Positions 27,088 through 37,107 of a stretch of 60,000 bases of DNA are shown here, one piece after another. Source of the stretch: Acanthaster planci. Lineage: Eukaryota > Echinodermata > Asteroidea > Valvatida > Acanthasteridae. The position numbers and the translations under genes were made by a program. Each line of letters begins with the position of its first letter. The stretch's first letter is position 1. Below the pieces are notes generated by a model. The model made no database searches. It saw nothing but the letters and a program-made list of their open reading frames with translations, and was not told the DNA's origin. The stretch covers positions 152,889 to 212,888 of the forward strand of contig NW_019091623.1 in assembly GCF_001949145.1 (NCBI RefSeq), written 5' to 3'.

Positions 27088-27514
27088 TATAATAAGCAGT
27101 TCTATCATCTAGCTCTGCACAGCGCCCTCATGCAGTTTGCATAAGAGCCATTTGTATGAGCACGTCAGGCTGTCCTCTGATTGGCAGGAACGGCGGCCAG
27201 CCAAGGGTGAGAAACTTTAGCATGCATTTCTGGCAGAAGGTTTAACTGGAGTGTTTTTGAGAAAGTGCACTGGGTATGAACCTGGCGCTGTGCAGTTTGG
27301 GCGATTTAGAATGCAGTGCTGCACCAAGAGGTTGTCACAAAGAGCAGGTGCAGATCTGTGATGGGGATAGGGGGTTAAAACAACCCTCTAAAGGTTGGAA
27401 GACCTGTAAAGCGGAAACCATTTAGAGGTCTTGTTTTGCATGTGTGGTTGGGGACAAAACAGAGATTTAATGGCTTCACCAATGGCGACAACTGCATGAT
27501 AACCACCTGGGGAA

Positions 27515-27713
27515 GAGTTCCATATACGGACACCGGTTAAGTATTCCCTAAAGTGACCTATTAGCTGTCAGAAAGCAAAAGCATGTCCAAAAAAGTTCAA
27601 TATAGGAGGGAAAAAATCAAGTCATTTACTTAGAAAAACACTCAGAATTTTTCCGACCAGTCTCATAGGGTTTGTGCCCAAGGTGTCCAGCGGCGTCCGT
27701 CTATGGAACTCTC
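27515..27713 (+). mobile_element. MITE with GAGTTCCATATACGGACA terminal repeats, copy 1
   Basis: The left end GAGTTCCATATACGGACACC is mirrored at the right end (GGCGTCCGTCTATGGAACTC). The reverse complement of this 199-bp unit matches most of the copy at 57,023, including an ACAAACCCTATGAGACTGG block and a TTTTGCTTTCTG block. No coding capacity. Confidence 0.8.
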
Positions 27714-28235
27714 TCCACCACTTGCCTTGCACGAACAAAAATTTCCCGTAATTACCCCTGCAGGAGTGCAGGGGCCATTTGACAAAAACATGGTAGATCC
27801 ACTGCAGGGTGCAATTGAGTTAATGTTACTCGACAACAAAATTTTTTGGTTGATTGGGAACCATCGAACACCGACACCAGTGGAAACACCGACTCTCAAA
27901 AACACTCTGACTCGAACAAAACCCAGACAAACAAACATTAGGAACAGTTCAAGTTCCCTGCACATAGCGCAGACAGCGATTAGGACTTTGACTGTTTTCC
28001 CACAATGCACTGCAAAAAAGGCCTCACTGTGGTGACCCCTTGGTGGCGCACTGCATTATGAATCGTCCATATTATTGGTTATTATGCCAGGTTGAACAAG
28101 AACACAGAGAACAGAAAAGTAAGTGGTGCCAACTCAAATGGTGTTCATGAACATGTTTGTTAGTCAAAAGTTACAATAATTTGACGTTTGCCATGTTTTT
28201 AACAAATACACCACAAACGTCCTTTGTGCACTTCT

Positions 28236-28427
28236 GGGCCCAATTTCACAGCGCTGCTTACTGTAATTCTGTGCTTACGGCAAATGCATTTCACGGGTTA
28301 GTGAGGAATTTGGGCTTGTGCACATGTGTACATACCGTAATTAAGCATTGTGTGCTTAAAGGGTCAGCACAGAATGGAGATGGTAAGCGCAGATTTCTGC
28401 CGTAAGCAGCGACATGAAATTGGGCCC
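28236..28427. mobile_element. MITE with GGGCCCAATTTCA terminal inverted repeats
   Basis: This 192-bp unit begins GGGCCCAATTTCA and ends TGAAATTGGGCCC. The inverted similarity continues imperfectly inward through CGCTGCTTAC. It has no coding capacity. Similar GGGCCCAATTTCAT-ended repeats are, to my recollection, common in invertebrate deuterostome genomes. Confidence 0.75.
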
Positions 28428-29953
28428 TGGTATATGATATGGTTTCCCTTTTCAATATAATCTGGGGTTCGTTCCTGGCATGAAGCTAAAGCTGAAGCTG
28501 AAATGGGATTTTTTTTTTGTGGCTGCGGCTGTATGCTGTGGCATGCCAATGGCAACAAACGTCAAGTCGTTGCCACAATCTACCTTATTCCACTGTGACT
28601 TTGTCGAACAAGGTTCTTGTTCAAAAAGACTGGTACCAGCAAGGCCGTTTGTAGTTCCATCAGGATCTGTACCAGGAACCCAACAAAGATGGCAGCCACA
28701 GTATCCACGGTACATGTGTTGTTTGAAAACCGCTGTAAATCTTTTCCAGTAGTAAATGTCTTGCACTTATCGAATCAGAGTCAGATGTAGGAACTTTATT
28801 GCTTTATAATGCTGTGAAAGAAAAATGTGACAAATTACCTGTGAAATAAAGTCGTGAAACTGGTATGAGAAAACTGGTACGCAGGGGCATATTCTGCATC
28901 TTGCCAGTGTACTTTATACTTCTTTCACAGAATAGAACTCAACGGTTATTAAATATGAACGGCCGTACCATATTGTATCTGTATCTTCATTGAGGTGCAG
29001 TTTAATAGACGTCTCAAAAGAATTGGAAAGTTTGTTCTTGGCGTTAGCTAATACCTGGAACTTCTTTACAACCAACCACCTTTCCCGAATGCTACATTAA
29101 ATGTCAAAAATAACGTCGAAACTGCAAGCACTATACCACATGAACTCCATCTGTACAGCTGAGGTTTGCATCATCAATATTAACAAAAATGACGACTTAC
29201 CCCAATTCGGTCATTTAATGTGTAAAAAACCTACCATCATTTTTATATAAAAAAAACAAATTTGAATCACTATCACGGTAAATTCAGTGCTACCTTGTAT
29301 CCAACTTTCTTACCTGAATGGTCCCTGCGAAGAGAAAAGACCCTCGCCTTACAATATTCATCAATGGGAGCCAACTTCTCATGGATTTTGTTTCTAATGT
29401 TTAGAATCTACTATTTACACAAATTAAAAATGTAAAAAAAAACCAAGAGGAAAAAAGAAGAGAAGATTGCAACCCATCACCTGGAGTAATTTCAGTTTAA
29501 TAATTCTCACTTCATCCGATCCGCTGAATTCTCAGAGCTTAGTTTGATGGTTTCAGTTTTGAAAGGTCTAACTGACGTTATCTCGCACGATGTTCCACTT
29601 ATGTCTTGGAAAAAAATAAAAGAAACGTGCCATTTGATTCCCGCAAAGTGTTGCATATCAAACCCTTGGAGGGTCAGGCCCAATAAAAATATAAATTAAT
29701 TCTCGTCTCCTCCTGACACTTTCTTCATTTCATTCTTTTTCATTGGCAACATCTTTTTGCATTGTTTCTGACAAATAATGAAGACTTATGTACATGTTTA
29801 GAGCCTGTTAGGGTGAAAGCTCCCGTGAGAAACAAAAACTTTAACTTAATTGAAAAAAATCCATCTATCTGGGAAACTGTTCACCTCTCTCTCAAAAAGG
29901 AAAAGGGCCTCCTCCCTCGTTGCAAGTATCCCGAGACGAGAAGCTTTTTAAAG

Positions 29954-30321
29954 AATAAGCCACTTGCGAGTTAAATTTGAATAACATCTGGTACACTGTG
30001 TTATCTGATTGCATAGAAACGTAACAATTTGAATTCCCCAGACTAAAGACACTGTTGCTATACCTCGTGATTCGGGGCAAGCTTTTGCATAGCGACCACG
30101 CCATCTCTGGAATGGACTGGTTCCTTTGTGACGTTATTATCGGTAGAGAACAGTGTATTGTTGCAAGGCGTCTCTTATGTAACTAAGCAAAAGCTTGCCC
30201 CGAATCACGACGTATAGCCAAAGTGGTTTTAGTATGGAGAATTCAAGTTGTTATGTTCACGTGAATTTAAATAACTCAGTGTACCAAATTTTATTCAAAG
30301 TTAACTTGCAAATGGCTTATT
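29954..30321 (+). mobile_element. Long-terminal-inverted-repeat foldback element, copy 1
   Basis: This 368-bp element runs from AATAAGCC to GGCTTATT. Its arms are about 135 bp each and meet near matching ATTCGGGGCAAGCTTTTGC segments (29,954-30,088 and 30,187-30,321), separated by about 100 bp. It is collinear with the copy at 38,434-38,800. There is no open frame with transposase features, so I infer a non-autonomous MITE or foldback element. Confidence 0.85.
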
Positions 30322-30579
30322 CACATAGCCTTGGGTTGAATTTCACATGTTCATGTCACACCAAATGTGTGGTTGGAGTGGAAAATCTATAAATCTTGGT
30401 TGCATTGTGAAAGAAATAGAATTAAGGGTGAAAGATTAGGTTTACTCAAATGCCTCACGATATCTTCAAATCCACTAACAGTGCACAAGCTTGAGTGATG
30501 ATCAGTCCTCCCTCGCCACTTGATTGACACTGGTAACCTACTCACAAATTACATCCTGGGTACCAGGATGGTAAGGGTG

Positions 30580-33500
30580 TTAGGACTGGCTGTGACCAGT
30601 GCTCTCCATGATCGAGACGTTGTCGTCCGTGGTGGTGATGATCACGGTAGTGGTCTCCAGCTCCTCGCCCTGTTCGCCTTGCACCAGACCCTGGGGCTCC
30701 ACGTCGCGGGCAGAGGCACCCCCGTCGCCAGTGTCGGCGGTCGTCAGCATCATGCTGTTGATGAGCGCCTGACTAGGCATGGTGGGGTCGACAGGCATGC
30801 TAGTGCGAGGCGTTGTGACCGTGGGGTTGCGTGGGTCATGGCCGGGCTTCACGATCTTGAGCGAGTAGTCAACCACCGAGTAGCCCTGCTCGGGAAGATG
30901 ACACAAACACAAAGAATGCCTAAATTTTAAAAGATGACAAAACACAGAACTACTTCTCCATAGAAGAACTACAAATATCATAAGGAGAATGAACTGCCAC
31001 TCTTTTCCTGTCTTTTCATTGCTACTACATAAGGTTTGCATGGCTGCCATCTTGCAGGCCAGTGCTTTTTTCCACAGGGTATGAACAAAAGAGGTTTCCC
31101 TGTGGAACAAAACAACTGCCCTGCAAGATGGCTGCCACGCAAAGCCTCTATACTACTTCATTTAATTCTGCCTATAAACAAAGCTGCCCACCACTTCATG
31201 TTATTGAGGTCATCTTGATTAAATTTCCCTGTGCTCCGTCGTAGAATAATAGTTTTATTTACGAAATGAAGGTCCATCAAAGAGCTTTCAAAGGGTACAT
31301 TGCTTGGCTGTGTAGGTGCTGTAATTTGGGAGATTCAAGTTTTAAGGTTATCCAAATTAGTCAAAAGTTTAGTCAACCAGTATCTGAAAATTCAATATGT
31401 GAAGTAAAAAAAAGGGAATCTCTGGGTATATTTTATTTGGGTCAATCACCAAACTGTATATTTTCTCATTCTGTTGAGTCAGGTGAAAAATCACAATGAA
31501 TTGGCATGGAATGACCAACTTGTGGCCAGACTTGTAATGATGCACAATACCTGAACCAGTGTGCTCGATGACAGAACGTTGATGTACGGGCTGAAGAGCT
31601 GACTGACGTTTTCCTCAGTGATCCCGCCGCTGACCTCGATAATCAGCTGGGGAAACAAGTCCTTCAGATTGCCCGCTGCCTCTCGCGCTGCCTGATCATG
31701 GAACGATAACCGAGATTAGGACATCTTTAAATCTTAGCAAGTAGGCTTGTGCGGGGTACCTGCCCGTCGATATCAAAACCCACCATTTCTTTTAGCTGGG
31801 TACCCATTAAAAATCCCACACATCATGAACTTTAACAGCAATGCGCAGATTGCTGAAAAATCACCATGCCGCTGTGACCCTAACTCTAGTTCAGAGATCA
31901 AAGGAACAACTTTAGTTACAAAGAAAAGGTAATCTGTTAATAAAAAGGCGAGGGAGACTCCCCTCAAATGTTTAGAAGAAAGTTCTGCTCCTATGCATGT
32001 ATGAAAAACAGCCCAATTTTGAGCACATGATCCGCCGGGATTGCGCGCAATGCCATTTTTCAAGTGTTCTTTATATTTAAAGGTACCTGGGAACCAAGCA
32101 TTGACGTATAACGGGTTCCCGGTTTCAAAAATACCCATAAACGCACATGCAAAGAATGGTACTTAGTTCAAAGAGTTATCAACTTTTGTAGGAGTTTGAA
32201 AGACTTTGTTGTGTTCCATCCTGATCCTGTTTCCTTATCTACGAAGAATGAGACTTTTTTTTAAAGACAGGATGGCATTTGTTGCTGATTAATTTGAAAT
32301 CCTACGCATTTTAGCCAGGGAACCTTCCTAAATCCTCTTAAATCCTCCACTCTGCAGGAAACCAATGGATATTCTTTGTATTTCAATTTTCAAGGGGCAT
32401 CAAGACCCACACAAAGTAAGGATCTACCTTCCTCAATCCTACAAAGTCCTCCCCTGTGCAGGAAACCAATGGGTCATTCTTTGTACTGCAATTTTAAGGA
32501 GCATCTGGGCTCATACATTGTTGCAGTTGTGGGGGTTCTACCATCTTTATATCCATCAAACCCTCCAAAATCTCACAGTGGATTTTGAAAGATCTGGGAA
32601 GGTTTAGGTCAAGGAGGGTTGCTGGTATTGTCAAGGCAAGTTATGGATTTTGACGGCGGGCATACCTGTGGCTCAAAGTTGTCCAGCATGACAATCTCGG
32701 CACCGGCAAGGGCTGCTTCAGTCGCTTCGGGGACGCTGCGACATTCCACTTCGATCTTGCTGCTGAAGCCGCCAACACGTCTGGCATCATGGACCGCCTG
32801 GGTGCATTGCATTACGGGAGAAACCAATAAAACGGAGCTGATTTGTCACAAATCGGAACGCAAGCACAGTGTTTCAGAAACCAAGCTAATGAACGAGAGC
32901 TTCCAAAACCTACTCCAACTTGGACATCACTAAGTATAGCCTTAGGCCGTGTCCGAAACGGGCTTCCAGAGCAGCGGCTAGGTCTATTGTCTATGCGTTT
33001 CCATGCATTTACAATGGAATGAAGACCTTGACCTAGCACTAGACAACAGATTCAGATGCAGCCTTAGTTTTCAAAACATGCTTGGAATTATTTTTTTCAG
33101 GCTGGTTCATACTTTAAGCAAATTTGAAATCACAAAATGTGTTCAACTTTTACGAATCACCAATGCAAATATTTGATTTGACGTCACAAATTCATGTTTG
33201 TTTTCCCTTTTGTGCGCATTATGAACTGGCCTTTCTAAAATGAAAAATTCACTTGCCAAATAGAAATTGGATCTCGTTTCTGCCGAGAATCACTTGTAAC
33301 AGGGACAACTTTTTCCCCCCACGATTAACCAATAACCACTTTAAAACCGGTGTTGTAGTATTAGTCTGACCAATGTCCTTGACCCTTGAACTACAGGGAC
33401 TTCACTCTGCATTGGCCCCACGGTTCAAGGGGTAGGCACGTCCTCAGATATCCGTCACAATTTCTGGCATTCCAATTCAAGTGTACAAAGCTATTTGTAT

Positions 33501-34840
33501 GATGAAAGCATATCTTTGTTGATGTTCATCTGACTACCTGAAAGCTACTAGAAATGTAATCTGATTTGTAAAAGACTTGACAGTTTGAAATCATGCCTAC
33601 TTTGTCCAACACCAAATTAAATTAGAAGCACGTTTGTGATACCTACGGGGCTTATGGGCTTCTTTTGGCATGCCAAAGTTTGCACATGTTCGCACATACA
33701 GTAGAAGTTTTTTGACTTGCCGTTCTGGTTTGCATTTCTTAGAAAGTAAAAGATGTTCTATGGTGTGCCTGGGCAGTTTTGGGAAATATACGAAAGGTGA
33801 ATAAATAATCCCCTAAATATTTCTTGTCAAAAATTCATGTTCACTGCATAAAGTTCAAAATAAATTAAACCTTACTCATTCGTACGCCAGGTCTATGCTA
33901 TACTGTACTGCTAGTTACGCCAGGTGGGTTTGTTTATCCAATTTCTATCCACAATTCCTTGCACGCCCAAAACTTCGCACTCTGACCTGGCTTATACTTG
34001 GCAGTATTTGTTACTACGGTAACAGCTTTTTTCTACCTTTGTAATACTTCCTGCAGACCAGATGTGATTATCCTTCAGCATGATCATACTGGACAAGTCG
34101 TAACGGTGTGTTGACACTCCACCGATCAGCAAGGCGTATTTCTCCACCATTCGAAACCCTGGGGTTGTCTTGCGCGTCCCAGCGATCTCCCCATGCCAAT
34201 TGTGGCTCTGTGCAATCTGGGTAAAGCGTCGTGCTTTCTTGGCGACCCCACTGGCCCGGGCGAGAATGTTCAGTGCAAGCCTCTCCCCAAGCAGTATGCG
34301 CCGAGCGCGCCCCGTGACTGTGGCCACTTCGCAGGGGATGTCGTACAGCTCGGCCCCCTCACGGAACTTCCACTGCACCCAGCAGTCCAGTTCGTGGAAG
34401 ACCGCGTCGACGAAGGGCACCCCAGCCAGCACGCCGGGACTCTTGCACATGATGACCGCCGTCTCTTCCAAGTCACCCACCACAAACCCGGCGTGATCGA
34501 AGCCCGGCGTGTCTTCCAACAACCAGCGTTTGACGGCCTTCTCTACAGCCGTCGGATGCAGGACATGAGGTACGTCGTAACTAGACATGCTGTTGAAGGC
34601 GCTGGGTCCACTGTCTGGCAATTCTAGAGGGGCGCTAGCCTTCGGTCCTGCAAATGACCGGTGCTTCGACGTCTGCGCGTGACGATGAAGGTCGTGGTTG
34701 TGCGCTCGTAATCGACACTTACAATATCGACACATGACCTTGGTGTCATCGTTCGGTACGCGACCAATCCAGTCCCTAATACCGGGCTGATCCTCCCATT
34801 TGCTGTTGTATTTCTTCTTGTACTTCCCCCACTTGCCCAT
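30580..34840 (-). CDS. QPRT: Quinolinate phosphoribosyltransferase (nicotinate-nucleotide pyrophosphorylase, carboxylating) with N-terminal zinc finger and C-terminal extension
   Basis: Minus-strand exons: 34840-34037, 32797-32666, 31691-31551, 30885-30580. All introns are phase 0 and GT-AG; the product is 460 residues against about 297 in vertebrate QPRT. The enzyme converts quinolinate and PRPP to nicotinate mononucleotide, CO2 and pyrophosphate in cytosolic de novo NAD synthesis. Residues 85-372 are the enzyme: [36 protein letters not shown] (221-230), [15 protein letters not shown] (245-259), KIEVEC (282-287), MLDNFEP, EVSGGIT (331-337) and VDYSLKIV. The PRPP and quinolinate-binding Arg/Lys residues of RKTT and KDNH are kept. 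Residues 1-84 hold a zinc finger in the same exon and frame (separate entry). Residues 373-460 are a Thr- and acid-rich low-complexity tail absent from vertebrate QPRT. I chose ATG 34,840 (A at -3, G at +4) because it directly precedes the zinc-finger module. An internal ATG at 34,588 would give a conventional 376-residue enzyme plus tail. Further upstream in-frame ATGs exist but look like 5'UTR. Confidence 0.93.
31033..31146. mobile_element. Near-perfect foldback element (QPRT intron 3)
   Basis: A left arm of about 47 bp (31,033-31,079; includes GCTGCCATCTTGCAGG and CCACAGGG) is mirrored by 31,098-31,146 around an 18-bp loop. The loop plus right arm recurs at 40,031-40,102 in BRAP intron 4. 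Confidence 0.85.
32345..32530. repeat. Diverged direct duplication of about 100 bp (QPRT intron 2)
   Basis: The segment around TGCAGGAAACCAATGG followed by TTCTTTGTA and CAATTTT occurs at about 32,355-32,410 and again at about 32,457-32,505. The two copies differ by scattered substitutions. Confidence 0.7.
32941..33067. mobile_element. Short element with CTTAGGCCGTGTCCGAA terminal repeats (QPRT intron 1)
   Basis: The left end CTTAGGCCGTGTCCGAAAC is an imperfect inverted match to the right end, whose complement reads CTAAGGCTGCATCTGAATC. The internal GGCTTCCAGAG block also occurs, in reverse orientation, at 41,128-41,238 and more weakly at 14,565-14,690. It is 127 bp long with no coding capacity. 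Confidence 0.6.
34588..34840 (-). CDS. Zinc-finger module fused upstream of QPRT (part of QPRT exon 1)
   Basis: Residues 1-84 of the long QPRT product. Aromatic and basic residues ([15 protein letters not shown]) lead to a WIG motif. Then comes C37-x2-C40-x13-H54-x5-H60, with [20 protein letters not shown]. The spacing and the W..DP..RDW..RV lead-in resemble the BED/C2H2-like finger found at the N-terminus of many hAT-related or KIAA1586-like invertebrate proteins. I infer a transposase-derived nucleic-acid-binding module. No stop or splice signal separates it from the enzyme. Confidence 0.75.
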
Positions 34841-37107
34841 ACTCTGCAAAATCGGGTGCTTTTTCGTGAGCAAAGCCGGCGAATACGCCACATAAACCTC
34901 CCAACGACACCGGACGAGATACACAGCGCCCTCTACTGACAGTGAAGGCATCATCGATCCAAAGTTGGTTAAAGCCATACAGCTTTTTATAAAGCTCATG
35001 GTTAAGCGAAGTTTGTGGTTTTGTTTGTATTGCCTCAACAATACAGGACAAACAATGCAAACAAAACTTACCATAGAATTTAGAAATATTAGCAACAAGT
35101 ACGTATATAACGGTTGAAAAAGGTAAACAACAGGACAAAAACCCCAGAGAATTTAGGTACGCAGTACAGAATCGTTTCTAGGGATAATCGAAGAACTGGC
35201 ATATTGGAATATAATTTCCAGCTTGGCACAGAGATAGAAATGCCGTACGCTAGGAAAAAATTTTCATATTTTTGCAGAGGACCTAACTATCTTAATCATT
35301 TGTGGATCGTTGGACTGAAAGATTTATTGGAATATGTTTCACTTGAAATATTTTTTAACTTCAGTCTCCTAACTTTTCTTGTTGTTTTTAAAATTTATAA
35401 AGCTTTAAACTATTGTGTGTTCCATCTGCTTTTATCTGATTAGTTTGAAGAGCCCCCCCCGACAGTACTCTTTTCTTTTCGGCCGATTCAGGAGCTTATT
35501 AAATATTGTCCTGTTGGTTTATATCCAAAGTTTAGTTTTTCTGTTTTTGTGTGTAATGTTTCAACCTGTATACCCCGATAAATGGATTTTAAAAAATAAG
35601 CAAAATTAAATAAATTATGTAAAGAGTAACGATCCAGAACGATCTTGCCGAAAATTAGTTATATTCGTAAAGACAAAAGACCTGTAGGCCTAATAAGGGT
35701 TGGTGTGTTTCAGTCATAGTGAGAATACAAATTGTATCGTGGTTCTGTTTATTATTCAGGAATTCACTGAACTACGGCAAGATTACCAGATGTCACAGTA
35801 AATTCTTTTGTTACCGTATTCAGTGCTTCCTTGACTCAAATTTGGAAGTCTGAACTACTTACTTAACAACCAGTGATGTTCGTTAATTAGTTCTCTTGCT
35901 GTCATAATTTAATATTCACAAAATTCTTGCATTCAGGATTGCTCAGAATTTTACTATAATTTGAAACCCACGAACTAGTGAAGTCATCACCTGAAAGAAA
36001 AAAAAAAGTTCTGGAGGCCCTTAGCGAAATCAGCTCAGGCGAGTTACACGAGATTTGACAGATGACTCATGCGGCGCACGCTGTCATCATGTCACAGACC
36101 CAAGAACGGTTATTATTCGAATATTGTATAATTAGGTTGGCTTTAATGGTGTCGATACCAATCACTACACGGTATTCAAGAATCGATATTTCCTTGCTAC
36201 ACATTGAACGTTGTTACACACTAGCTTGCTATGCCTGACTTTACATGACGATATTGCAAAAAATCACTGAATATTTACTTTTACAAATATAGTTCTTTGC
36301 TGACAATGTTCGTGGGGTAGGCCTAATATGTCAAGGAAAACCATTAGAGGAAGTATTTGAACAGTTCACTTTTTCGTGACCTTTGAACATTGGTAACAGT
36401 GTCGCTGTACCTCCATAGACATGCACAAGTACATCAAGTATGCGTACGTGTACATATTTACTTCCAAATGACGTCATGTACTTTATTGTAAGGCGCTTTG
36501 CTTTCACGAGCACTGCAGAACGACGACGGCTCTTCGTCAAAGTGAAAATGGCAAAGTTCGACGACGTTTGCCGTGCATTCCATGGTAGATTTCTATGCGG
36601 AAGTCATTCATATTTTACAGGTTACTTTTATTAAGACGTCCCATAGTTGGGACCGATCATTGAGGTATTTCTATAAATTACGAATTTGGGACTTGTGGCT
36701 TACAACTTGGGATACTTGTTCTCCAAAGCTCCAACCTGTTGGCCATAACGGCGACATATACCTTCATCCCCCACCTGGGGGATTTACGCCCATTACATGG
36801 CGCAGTGGCAGAGGGCATTAAACGCGGCTCCGTTAATAATGAAGCCCGCCCTCTCTGTTTAAGCCTACACTGATTCCCAGTGTCTGAGCCCTACTTTACT
36901 GTTACCGTTACTTACCGTAAAAAAATCCCATGGTGAGCACCAGTCTAATCAGACTTGACTGCGAATCAATTTCTGTCAGAAGTGTCAGAGTTGCGGTCAA
37001 AATAAACAATGGGTTTCTTCTCCCTTTGTGCTTGTTTGACTCACTAATTGTATATCTCAGAAGATGTGATTATTCAGATTAACTGCATTTTTGTTTTGAG
37101 ATTCCAC
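34841..37107. other. Divergent intergenic region between QPRT and BRAP
   Basis: This 2.27-kb interval separates the two start codons and must contain both promoters, but no TATA box or other element can be assigned. A short frame with a strong Kozak context begins at 36,548 (MAKFDDVCRAFHG, then GTAGAT as a possible donor). It could be an alternative 5' exon of BRAP or chance. Confidence 0.4.

Larger units (their letters stand above)
25439..30579. other. ANKRD13 3'UTR and region between convergent genes
   Basis: ANKRD13 (+) and QPRT (-) converge here. No conserved coding sequence is visible. The stretch contains four short DNA-transposon copies (26,919, 27,515, 28,236, 29,954), listed separately. 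A TTTATT at 28,795-28,800 is a possible minus-strand polyadenylation signal for QPRT, but it is 1.8 kb past the stop codon. Confidence 0.5.

Noticed and set aside
28480-28752. 90-codon frame beginning with KLKLKLKW
   Set aside because: It arises from an AAGCTGAAGCTGAA short repeat and low-complexity T-run; no family match and no splice support.
34841-35098. N-terminal extension of QPRT to the upstream ATG at 35,098
   Set aside because: The 86 extra codons look like untranslated sequence without domain character, and the ATG at 34,840 has a good context and directly precedes the zinc-finger module.
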